Shown here one piece after another: positions 11,230 to 20,955 of a stretch of DNA of 64,000 nt; within the stretch, counting starts at the first letter, position 1; the number at the start of each line of letters is the position of its first letter. Origin of the DNA: Dipylidium caninum. Taxonomy: Eukaryota; Platyhelminthes; Cestoda; Cyclophyllidea; Dipylidiidae. The translations under genes and the position numbers were made by a program. The notes under the pieces were generated by a model. That model saw only the letters and a program-made list of their open reading frames with translations, had not been told where the DNA came from and ran no database searches. The stretch is from positions 62,001-126,000 of the forward strand of contig QEYB01000047.1 of the NCBI GenBank assembly GCA_017562135.1, written 5' to 3'.

Positions 11230-12971
11230 ATGTTCTTGTTCGATGTGGTTAATTACCAACATTTTGTTTTATTTGCCGCATGCTAAGGTTGAAACTTTGA
11301 CTCCTCGGGGTCGCGTTGTGCAGGTATTGTCAATGTCCGGCTCTTCGTACCTGGTTGATCTTTTTATCCCATACTTCTAATATACCTACGTGTTTCAGTG
11401 TGTACTTTAAACCCCTTGAATTACTTGACTTTTACGCCTTATTCAACTGCTTAGAGTATAATAGGATAAGCTGCTCCGTTTTGGCTTGTTGACTTATGAT
11501 TATACAATAGTTAATATAGTTATACTTCCCTTAGATGTACGGACTGGACATTTTTGAGGCTTTATACGATATTTACCGTAAAAATGGGCGGAATAAATAT
11601 TGCGACAAACCTGAAAGTTTCAAGGCAAACTCAAGATTACAGGTAAATTAATCGTTTCATTTGTTTACACATCTTTCATTTCGCATTCTTGCTAATCATT
11701 ATTAGCTTCCTTGGCCCATTTACAAGGTGTTTTGCTGCGAATTCTTCGGGTGATTGTATTTTTAATATAGTAGTGGGTAGTTTTATTATTGCGTTTACGT
11801 CTAACCCTAAACTATTTGATCTTTTATAGGGACGTTGCGCGGATATACCATTTAATGTTATAGAACAGCGCTTCATCACCCGTGATGAATATCTTAGAAT
11901 CGTAGCCGCAGATGCCAACTGCTACTTCTCCATAGGTGGCCGGCTCATTAGTCAATCTGCTGATGTTGAAGACGTTGAAGATGCCGTCATTCAGGTGCAT
12001 CCGCGTCTTCGGGGCGGAAAAGGCGGTTTCGGATCTATGTTGCGTGCCATCGGCAATCAGATAGAGAAAACTAACAATCACGACATGTGTCGTGACCTTT
12101 CGGGTCGAAGAATGCGTGATGTGACTGCGGAAGCGAAATTGGAAGAGTGGTATTCTAAGGCTGGAGAGCGCGAACGCGCCAAAGTAGATCGATATTTGGA
12201 AAAGCAAAGACGTCGTCGGGAAGCCCTAGATAGGGCTTTTTTCACGATCATAAGTTTAATGACCCGGAATTTGCGCACAGAAAAGAGAAGATTTCATCGG
12301 AACTGCAAAATGCAGTGGAGGAGATGCTCACAAGAATTGCCGATGAAGCCCGTTCTTTAGAACCAGTTAAAAAGAAGTCAAAGTTGTGGATAGAAAAGCT
12401 GGATGAGGGTAGTTCTTCCAGCGGTAATGATACTAGCGATGAAAGCGCTGATTCAGATGTATTGCCTTCTTCATCGCTATCGAACAAGGATAAAAAGCCA
12501 TCAACTCAATCCACGAAATCGGCAGCGGGTATGTTTTCACCAATTTATTATCCATTATGACGAGCTCTTTAAGTTCTATTTTATATTAATTAGATTCGGG
12601 GACTCATCTCAGTGAAGACAATGCTACAGAAGCGCAAGAAAGAGAAGGGGAGCCTAAACGCAATAAAGACGAAAATAAGGCCAAATTAATGGAAGTAACT
12701 GAAACATCAAATTCCTCACCAATGTCATCGAAGGAAAGCACCGATAAACCCGTCGCTAAGTATTTGCATAACCGAAGTAGAGCTAGACGCCATATCTTCT
12801 GTTAGTGAACTCGAGTCATATGGTTTAGAGACGCTAAAACAAGCCCTCTCCAGCCGCGGATTAAAGTGTGGGGGTACACTTTCGGAACGCGCTGCCAGAC
12901 TTTTCTCAGTGCGTGGACTTGAGCCATCTAAGTATCCTGTAAAACTTCTGGCAAAGCCATCCAAAAAATAA
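11230..12971 (+). CDS. SDE2: SDE2 (ubiquitin-like replication/splicing factor), frame broken
   Basis: SDE2 carries an N-terminal ubiquitin-like fold that is cleaved after a GG to release an active C-terminal fragment starting with Lys, which works in intron-specific splicing and replication-stress control. I read exons 11230-11247, 11288-11323, 11830-12528 and 12594-12971. The ubiquitin-like start MFLFDVVETLTPRGRVVQ continues into GRCADIPFNVIEQRF. The cleavage site is HPRLRGG|KGGFGSML, followed by the signature CRDLSGRRMRDVTAEAKLEEW. A C-terminal SAP domain reads SRGLKCGGTLSERAARLFSV. Two problems are visible. Near a run of six T at 12237-12242 the frame must shift by one base to reach the conserved DHKFNDPEFAHRKEKISS segment. 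Near 12724-12775 the frame must shift back to reach the SAP domain, unless a weak 37-base intron (12724-12760) is used. The first shift can be explained by one missing T. Sequence error, or a decayed copy, are the alternatives. Confidence 0.8.
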
Positions 12972-13509
12972 TTTTTTAATTAAACCTCTCTTATGTTTTA
13001 AAATCTTTGGTTAAATTTTGTGACGGGTTTAGCTTAACACCAGGGAAATGTGGTTTATTTTGGCACCATAAATTCCCACGTCTTCTACCGGAATAAGGAC
13101 TGCATTTTTACTGCTCAAGTTTTTGCCCTCTTGATCAGTGCTTTTCGATATTTGTACTTTGTTCATATTTCTCAACATCATTTGCGAATATGTTTACCTC
13201 AAATATGAGAAATGATAGATTTTACAAAAATGCAAGGCATCTGAGTCAAACATTCGGTCTTACATTCTTCAGTTGAATCGGTTTTCGGTCTCTTCCGGTG
13301 CACTTGAACCTGAAAGTTGCCGATGAAGTTTTGGGATCACAAATGTAGTTTTGTGTTTCTACAGTTTACACACATCAGGCCAATATCATAGTCTGCGTAG
13401 CAGGCACGGCAAATTTTGGCTTGATTTTATAAAGTAACGTCAATTTTGCGTTAGGTATATAATAAGAATAACAAAGGTACTATAAGAGAAGGCCTATGGA
13501 ACGGCATAG
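12972..13509. other. Intergenic between convergent genes
   Basis: This holds the 3' regions of SDE2 (+) and the unrecognised gene on the minus strand. It is AT-rich and I see no further gene. Confidence 0.5.
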
Positions 13510-14990
13510 TTATTGTTCGACATCGAGAAATGCATGTAGGCTGATGCAGTCATCCGAAATGGGGGAGAAGCCGACATCGTCATCGGGATCATTTATAGCG
13601 GAATTGAGTTGTGTGTAGTGTAATGATCGGGATGGCACTAAAACTCGGTTCACACCAGCATTCGGTTGATCTGAGAATATAAGAGATGAATTTGTGTGGT
13701 TACTTTTCGCACAGTGGTTTCTCACTGACAAGTTCTCGGAACGACGAACGTTGGTTTTTCTTGGACGGCTGGTTGAAAAAAATTGAATGACCAAATATTG
13801 ATATTAAAGGGGGTTATTTATCAGTGAATTGAAATACTAAGTATGAGAGGATGGGAAAGACGAAAAATCTTTAAGACACTTACTTTTTAAAGAACATAAG
13901 AATGAGAAATAACGTTAATAAGGAACAAAATTGTCAGTCAAAATTCCTGATACTCAAACGTAAGTCTATAAGTCTTCCAATTTACCCAGGAATGACTTCT
14001 TTCGACCCACGTGATGATACAGTGGAAATATTGTCAGCATAATTTATTGGAAATCTCGATGATTTTCTGGTGAGTGAGCAGCCCTGAACCAATTTTATCA
14101 AGAAAAAATAGGAATCAGTAGCATAATCACGCCAATATTCTAAAGATATTAGCTAGTCAACGAATTAATATGTAATTACCTGCAAGGAATTGAAATCTAA
14201 GTAATGATAAACAGAGGTATTAAAGAAAAAAGGCTCACATATTTGTTAAATATGGACGTAACAGCACGTAAACCATCTGCAGATTCTCCTGGCACAAAAG
14301 GTGTATCTGAAGGAAGTAAGGGTTGACTATATGAAGACTCACCGTCAAGCTTATTTTGCAATCCAGAGCGTTGGATTTGAGGAATTACTCTGAAGGTATC
14401 CAGTGTTTTCATTGACTCAATTCGTTTGCGGGCCAATTTACCCAAGAAACTTTTGAATGTAGTATATAGTATCCTTACTCCATGTTTAAGGTAAAACTGC
14501 TTATTTTCATGTCCAACGATTTTTCTCTACGGATACTATGGTTATGCTTAATGCGCATCACACTTTCATTTGACGAGGCTAATAGTAACTTCAGGGAAAG
14601 TCTGAGAGAGTGCACCCTTGATGTGATCTATATTGATTAACACATGGTAAGTCACAAATACCTCTTTTGTTTGAATAAATAAATCGTCAACCTTCTTACA
14701 GCATTCCTTAACTATTTGTAATGACTCTTCTATTTTGGCACCTTTTATGGAAAGTGCTTAGCAAATATGTCTAACTTACGCAGAACGACTAATCCGTTAG
14801 TATCGTATGTTTTAGTATTAAATTTAGTTATCTTAAAATAACAAATTGTAAAAACTTACCGCTGCATCTATTTCAATAATTATGTCATTGATTTTATCAA
14901 TAATAGAGCTTACACGGAGGTATAATGAGTAAAACTAGCTTACGCGATAGGGGAAGGATTGATGCTCGTGAGACTATGACTAGATGCCAT
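13510..14990 (-). CDS. Unrecognised multi-exon protein, helical N-terminus
   Basis: I do not recognise this protein. Coding is supported by chained open segments with good splice sites. The start is at 14990 (MASSHSLTSINPSPIA). A 35-base intron follows, then SIIDKINDIIIEIDAA. The next segment is GAKIEESLQIVKECCKKVDD and LFIQTKE. A 34-base intron (GT..AG) leads to a basic stretch (NVMRIKHNHSIRREKSLDMK), and then a 29-base intron to DFLGKLARKRIESMKTLDTF. The final open segment runs 13794-13510 and ends DCISLHAFLDVEQ. The N-terminal half looks alpha-helical and could form a coiled coil. The middle junction around 14745-14790 does not resolve cleanly, so either a micro-exon is missing from my model or there is a one-base error. 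The gene converges with SDE2. A subunit of a small adaptor complex would fit the look, but that is a guess. Confidence 0.45.
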
Positions 14991-16663
14991 TCTTTGATCG
15001 TTGTCGCTAAGGCCACGCAAAGATATCCAGAACCCCCCATTCTAAAACGCGAAATATTTGACAACCATTATATACTTCTGATTTTTCGGGCTGAGACGAC
15101 TCGATAGCACTGTCTCTAGAGTTTTGCGAGCAGTAGTTATTTCCGAGCAAATCAACTTGACTCGATGGGCACGAGGAATCTTGCGTGAAAGTATAATCTC
15201 TATAATATTAACAACCGAGAAGTGGCGTTACAACCTTTGTGATAAAATTCTTCCTTCCAGGCGCGGAATCTTAAAAGGCATTTCAAAAGAGTAACAGAGC
15301 AATTAAAATAAATACAATATACACATGTATTACATTCATTGAATGTGGGTGAAGAATATACGTATTTTTCGTACACATTTTAAATCACAAAATTTGTAAG
15401 AAATTTCGTATGGTAATTGAAAATGTAATTACACATATGTATTCGACGGCGCATGATTTAGCTAAAGCAATATGCAAACCATTTATTTAATTGAGACTTA
15501 ATTTTTTGTCCAAACTATAAATAAATTCAGTTTGTATGTGAAAACCATGTATTTGTATACGAGCTGCCACAAATTCGTGTTAACATCTTATTATCGCAAT
15601 GTTAATTTCCGCAAATGGGAATGTTTGTAACAATCTTCAAATTCAGACATTACTCGTAGAAGCTCTAACAGTTCAACACCATCCTAACATCGAATTGCCT
15701 GTCTCTGCATCTACGGGACGAAGGTAACGTCGATGTTAGTCTTAGGTATGGGCGCAAAGATGGGTGCTGGGAAATTTTTGTAAATTGCATCCGATTCTGC
15801 AACCGTTTTTTCCAGTTCTATAACGTTCTCTTTGGCACAAAAACAAGTATTTCTCCAACCGCACACTTTGATCGATATGGCAGCTGTCTAGCCGTAAATT
15901 ACAGCAACTACGAAATTTGTCTTCTACTTTTCGGGGGCCTGCAAATTGGGTTTGACGGCTTTTTTCAAAACGGTGCAGGCATTTGTTCGACGGAATGGCT
16001 GTTTTTGTACATCCCACGATAAAACTTTAAGGCTAGTCTTCATTAGAATACTAGAGCCTTAGTGTTAGAACCTTCGCTATGGGCCTTTATTAAACCGTTC
16101 CGCTTCCTAAGACAAATTAAGGCGCCAGGTTGTGACCATTAAAGATGTTGGCATCGGAGTTTGCAGGTTGAAATTTTCGCGTTGAAAGTTGTATTTCAAA
16201 AAGCGAAAGCAAACGCAGATTTATTAAAACAGCCGACAGCATTCACTTTTCGTTTGTGTGATGATTCGAAAACTGTGAATATAAAGCTTGAAGCTCGTGT
16301 GCCGCTTCCATTAACAATTATGTATTCAAAATAGAACTAAAATTAAAGGGAGTTACAGTTGAAGAAAAACTACTAACAGGAAAATCATAAACAAAAAAGG
16401 TTATGAATTAATTATTTTTGATATATGCTACTTTACCTTTCTTTACTGTCATGACAAGATGTTTAGTTATCAGATGGAACTTAAGTGCCCTTTTCATTAC
16501 ATCCATGCATTTCTAAACTAAAACAGAAGCCCGCTAAATATTAGATGAATGTCATCACCTACCGACCATCCAGAGGATGCGAATTCTCGCAAAATGATCC
16601 TTAAGATTCCTCCTGAAGAGGAAATAATAATAAAAATGAGATTCAACAGACAAAAATACATGT
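14991..16663. other. Intergenic, no supported gene
   Basis: AT-rich sequence. A 91-residue minus-strand frame at 16017-15742 is rich in Cys and Arg but shows no domain or splice support, so I do not call it. No repeat or RNA gene seen. Confidence 0.45.
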
Positions 16664-19000
16664 TCAACTTGAAATGCTCCCCACCTCCTCAATATTCTCG
16701 CTCACGGCCCCCTCTTCATTTGCCTCGGTTCCACCTTTATCTGCTTCTGTCTCTTCCATCATCTCATCGAATCGGTCCTCAGGCATTCTTTCGTCCCTTT
16801 TAGCCACCTCCTCCTCCTCTTCTTCATCATCCTGTAAGATCTGGTCGTCCTGAAGTCATATACTCCTTTTTAAGCCCAACTTACTTAGACGTCTGAACAC
16901 TGAGTTATTTTTAGCAATAATGTGAACATGCATACATGATACTATTTTAAGGTTCTAAGAAAATGAAGTCTTGGAGACACTTGTTTTGTGCAATAATTAC
17001 ATATCTTTCTGAATGTATAATCATCTTAATGCGAGAACGCAAGCGTGGAGAATGAACACGTCAAATAAGGCAGAAATTTACACGTTCAAGAGTTATACAA
17101 GTCGTGCCGACTCAAGGGTTTCAAGCTCTCAGGCATATCTCTTTGCCACAATTAGGTATACGATTAATTTTCATATCAAAATTTACATGGAATGCCCTAA
17201 TCGGTGTTGTCAGACAAAGCTACTTTTCTTTCGTGAAGTGGCAATGAAGAAAATCAGGAACTCCTTCAGAGTTGATGGCTAGGAAATAATATGGGCCTTT
17301 AAGAACCGGAATGAATAAATGTGACTTTCACAGATCATTTCTAATAATAAGAATAAACCATTTTAATCAGCGAAAGGTAATGAGTACGAGACAGGGTGTA
17401 GCAATAAACTGCCACAAGTTCTATCGTCCTAAAAGAAACCATAGACGAATAAATAGGTCTAAGAAGTGGACATACAAGCTTTTCATAGAATGCTACAGAC
17501 TCCGAAACTTCTTCAGGGGTAGTTTTGTCCTTATCCAGACGTTGAAGATGAGGCAGCATACCCAAGACCATTGGTCGGTACTGATCTCTGTCTGCTATTG
17601 GGTTGTCTATGAGGAAAGCGACGTAACTATTCTACATAAATGTGCTATACTAAAGCGCATGTCTGAAAATGCATGCTACACGAGTTGCCAACGCAAAAGG
17701 TAAAACTCACCACTGAGTATGAGGATTTTTAGAGAAGATAATGAAAGCAAGTTTCTGACTTCCAACCAGCGTTTTATCTGATTGCCCCTAAGGGTTAGAG
17801 AATAGTTATATGAAAATGTGTCGTTAGCTGCCACCTATAAGAGGATATTTCGTATAGTTTAAGTATTATTAAAGAAATTTACCATTTGTGAAGATAAGTG
17901 AATGTAAGTCCTATTAATGTACCGGAGATTCAAGTACTGAAGATTGGGTGGACCCTGAAGGAATCCATCTAAATATCGAATATCGTTGTCTCGAAGATGA
18001 AGTCTTGTAAGTCCTGTCATTTGTGATAGATCCTCTATTGAACGTAGAAGATTCTCGCTGAAATATAGCGTCTTCAAATCATGAAGATTGTTTAGACCTT
18101 CACATGAGGTAACCTTATTTCCGCGGAGTTCGAGAGTCTCCAGAGATCTCAGCTTAAATTGGTTCAGTGGAGGCCCATCGACACCCTTCAGTGTGGTAAT
18201 TTCATTGTCTGAATAAATGTATCCGGAATTTGATTCTGACTACATGATAATTAGGTTGTGGTATTACTAGAGTAACGTACAGTTTAGAATGAGATGTTTG
18301 AGTCTGCCATGATTAATGTAATCCGTGCAGGTAAGTTTGTTGCGAGATAAGTCGAAAAACTGCAGGTATTGTAGACCTTTTGGGGTGCCGGGTTTAACTA
18401 TACGATTATGGTCAGCTTTAAGGTACATGAGATATTCAGCTGCGAAAATGGGCGAAAGGTCAGAAATGTGGTTGTGGCTGAGAAACACATATCGAAGGAA
18501 CCGGAACTTCACTAGAATATCGATATCGGTGATGCCCCTAGTAAGATACACAGTTGTATATTTGATTAATGCCGTGGTAGTTGGAGCCTTAACTGTCAGA
18601 ATAATTCCAGACGAAAAGCAAGACCCACGATAATTACTCTTAATTGCAGGTCATAAGCTATCTATTCAGCCAAACTAGTAGCATAGTAACAGTGAAGGTA
18701 AATGAAATGTGATCTCACGCCGACACATCTGTACACAATACCAACAAAACACATTCAAAGTTCATAATTAGACGATTGTATGCTCACTTGTTGACGCATG
18801 AAAACTTAATGAAAGCGTGTGAAAAGCCATATCCTAATCTCGTAAGGAGAGATAGACAACTCGCTGCCAGATCAGCTGATAACGGCTTGTCCGGGATGAT
18901 CTAAAGTGAAACAAGAGACTAATGAATTTACAAATGACTTGATTTTAATTTCTGTTTTATTTTTCTCCTCTTCATTGGACTCCCCTTCCTCCTGTGACAT
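16664..19000 (-). CDS. LRRC23: Leucine-rich repeat protein 23 (radial spoke component)
   Basis: LRRC23 is an axonemal protein of the radial spoke (spoke 3 region in sperm flagella) in animal cilia. I read seven exons: 19000-18932, 18900-18788, 18537-18281, 18208-17923, 17787-17711, 17606-17476 and 16849-16664. All phases are consistent, giving 372 aa against 343 in human. The first intron is 31 bases. After an acidic start, LSLLTRLGYGFSHAFIKF matches human LSLLCKTGNGLAHAYVKL. The repeat core follows: ITDIDILVKFRFLRYV, HNHISDLSPIF, YLKADHNRI, SLETLELRGNKV, LHLRDNDIRYLDGF, LQYLNLRGNQI and LSDNPIADRDQYRPMVL, then MLPHLQRLDKD (human MPYLERLDKE). The C-terminus is strongly acidic (a run of Glu after QDD), as in the family. 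It is head to head with PACRG, another ciliary gene. Confidence 0.92.
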
Positions 19001-19208
19001 TAGGATCGCGGACAGTTAGCTGCTTTTGTAGTAGTACGTTACCTAATACTTAGTTACAACCATTTAAAGATGATTGATTGAGCAAAATGATTAAATATTT
19101 TTATATTGTTTTATTTAAATTCTAGCATAAATTTAATTAAAACTTTAATCATCACACATACGTGTTTAGCCAATTCCTTGCTATGTTTCGCACTGGAAGC
19201 TGGTCACA
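19001..19208. promoter_or_regulatory. Shared upstream region of LRRC23 and PACRG
   Basis: These 208 bases lie between the start codons of two divergent axonemal genes. A GTTACC at 19038-19043 fits the left half of an RFX X-box (GTNRCC), but no good right half follows at the usual spacing, so no site is claimed. The right part is AT-rich. Confidence 0.5.
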
Positions 19209-19871
19209 ATGAAACAACCCTCCAGTGGAATCGCTTACTCTTGCAATCCTAATGTACAGCGCAAACGCAAAACCTTATTTAGATTATGTTATGATCGAGG
19301 AAATATTCCTGCTGTTATATCATATGATGAAAAAGGTAGAAAATTTCTAGCATGGAAAGTAAATGTTGCAAAGCTGGACTATCATGTAATTTTGCCAATT
19401 TTTTTCGATGGCATGGAAGAGCAGCAATATCCATATAATTATGTCGCAAGGAAAGGTGATTTTTAACCAAATTATCATTCAGTAGGGCTTCAATTTCTTC
19501 TCTCGAATGGTGGTGAAAAAATATTGCCCGTTATTCCGCAATTAATAATGCCTATTAGAAAGGCTTTGGCAACTCGTGACCGCCGTGTCTGCTGCAGTGT
19601 TATGAAGGTTTTACAAGATCTAGTTTATTCTTATGAGGGCATTGGCGAAGCCTTAGTGCCGTATTACAGACAAATTCTCCCAACATTCAATTTATTTTTC
19701 AATTGCAATAAAAATATTGGCGACGCAATTGAGTACAGTCAGCGCAAAAACGAAAATATTGGAGATTTGATAGATGAAACCCTCAAGGTGTTGGAAATTA
19801 AAGGCGGTGAATACGCTTACTCTAATATTAAATACATGATCCCTGTGTATGAATCCAATTTACTTCAATGA
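19209..19871 (+). CDS. PACRG: Parkin co-regulated gene protein (PACRG)
   Basis: PACRG is a microtubule inner-junction protein that helps bridge the A and B tubules of ciliary doublets. There are two exons, 19209-19455 and 19486-19871, giving 210 aa. The intron is only 30 bases; choosing the TAG acceptor at 19485 rather than the CAG four bases earlier gives [15 protein letters not shown], which aligns without a gap to human ARQG-IHDMLEHGGNK. Other strong matches are [39 protein letters not shown]-like [72 protein letters not shown] and [11 protein letters not shown]. The variable N-terminal tail found in vertebrates is short here. It is tail to tail with the unrecognised minus-strand gene ending at 20007. 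Confidence 0.95.
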
Positions 19872-20006
19872 ACGCGGAAACACATATATCACTAACTCGA
19901 AATACCATGTTACTCTGCTACATTTTCACAATAAAACTTGCAATGTAAAACACATCAATGGCGACTTTCGACTGTTGGAAGATAGGTTTTTTTCGTCCAC
20001 ATCGCC

Positions 20007-20678
20007 TTAATAGTATTCGTGTGATGTGATGAGCGTGCTCTGTACGTGAGAAGGGAGGGCGTTTTTGCAACGTATAACATTTTTCTTCTTCATCCCTCGT
20101 ATCCGTAACATATGCACCATGACACCTCTAAAGCGGAAAGGTTTATCGCATACGGTTATCCTGCATGTGTACGACCTCTCCAGCCCCCTCATTGTTCGAT
20201 CTATTCGTCTCAGCCATTGCCGCCACAGACACTGGTCTTCACCATATTTTTGCATTAACATTGAGAAAATATACTCGCCGTTGTCCAGTTGGACAATTCC
20301 CAGAGTGGGCTTAGAACAGACAGACCCCCAGGCAGTAGGAACTCTCCCTGCCTCCCTATACCGTTTTCGCTCTACCGTTGCTTTGCACGTCATGATGGCG
20401 GGTGGACTCGGAAGCGGAGTTATTACAGACGGTTCATATGATGTATCCAAAGGATCAAGCGTAACGTTTGAGCACGAGTCAGAATTCCCAGCCGCAGATA
20501 GATCCAACTCAAATAAGTACTTCTTCCCAGATTCATTTGTACCACCTCCACTTGTTTTTCCAATGGTCAGGAGACCGACAATGTCATCGCAGACGGGATC
20601 ACCGCGTGAGCCGACCACTGTTGGGAGAAATCCCTCCCCTCCACCAGACTTGGTACTGCGACTCTGTCTGCCACCCAT
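20007..20678 (-). CDS. Unrecognised protein with N-myristoylation-type start
   Basis: This is a single open frame of 223 aa that I do not recognise. The start reads MGGRQSRS: Gly2, Ser6 and basic residues after it, the pattern of N-myristoylated membrane-tethered proteins. The first third is Gly/Ser/Thr-rich. The second half looks folded: a basic segment with ATVERKRYREAGRVPTAWGS, then LDNGEYIFSMLMQKYGEDQC, LWRQWLRRI and ITVCDKPFRFRG. A splice acceptor-like TAG directly precedes the ATG, so a 5' UTR exon upstream is likely. Many stops interrupt the region between this start and kanadaptin. Its 3' end is 135 bases from PACRG. The coding call rests on length, composition and the plausible N-terminus; the opposite strand carries a 209-residue shadow frame of lower quality. 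Confidence 0.6.
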   Translation of the reverse strand: MGGRQSRSTKSGGGEGFLPTVVGSRGDPVCDDIVGLLTIGKTSGGGTNESGKKYLFELDLSAAGNSDSCSNVTLDPLDTSYEPSVITPLPSPPAIMTCKATVERKRYREAGRVPTAWGSVCSKPTLGIVQLDNGEYIFSMLMQKYGEDQCLWRQWLRRIDRTMRGLERSYTCRITVCDKPFRFRGVMVHMLRIRGMKKKNVIRCKNALPSHVQSTLITSHEYY

Positions 20679-20955
20679 CTACATCCAAAGGTAAAATAAG
20701 ACCATACAGGAGAACTAAATATAGTTGTTTTTACTTTTCGTGCTGAGTTAATACCGTTAAGCACCAAGGTTAATCGATAGAAATTCGTTTCGAGAATTTC
20801 ACGTGATAGACAGACGATACATCCACCACGACTTTAGTAGCAAACCGACCCATTTCACACAACTTCAACTCAGTAATTGTAGAAGATTGCAAGAGGAACA
20901 TTTATAAATACATTGTACAAATAAATAAAAATGAAGCAATTTGTTACTTCATGGC

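Noticed and set aside
11535..11642. Phase-0 exon candidate (MYGLDIFEALYDIYRKNGRN...) upstream of SDE2 exon 3
   Set aside because: The two short exons at 11230-11247 and 11288-11323 give a better ubiquitin-like start (MFLFDVVETLTPRGRVVQ) that aligns with the family. The 11535 segment sits in the intron and does not resemble the fold.
19001..19208. Full RFX X-box between LRRC23 and PACRG
   Set aside because: Only a left half-site (GTTACC) is present; the following AGTTAC is at the wrong spacing and mismatched, so a complete X-box cannot be claimed.
20065..20694. 209-codon + strand frame opposite the minus-strand gene
   Set aside because: Its composition is unnatural and it overlaps the minus-strand frame, which has a proper ATG and a better protein-like sequence.
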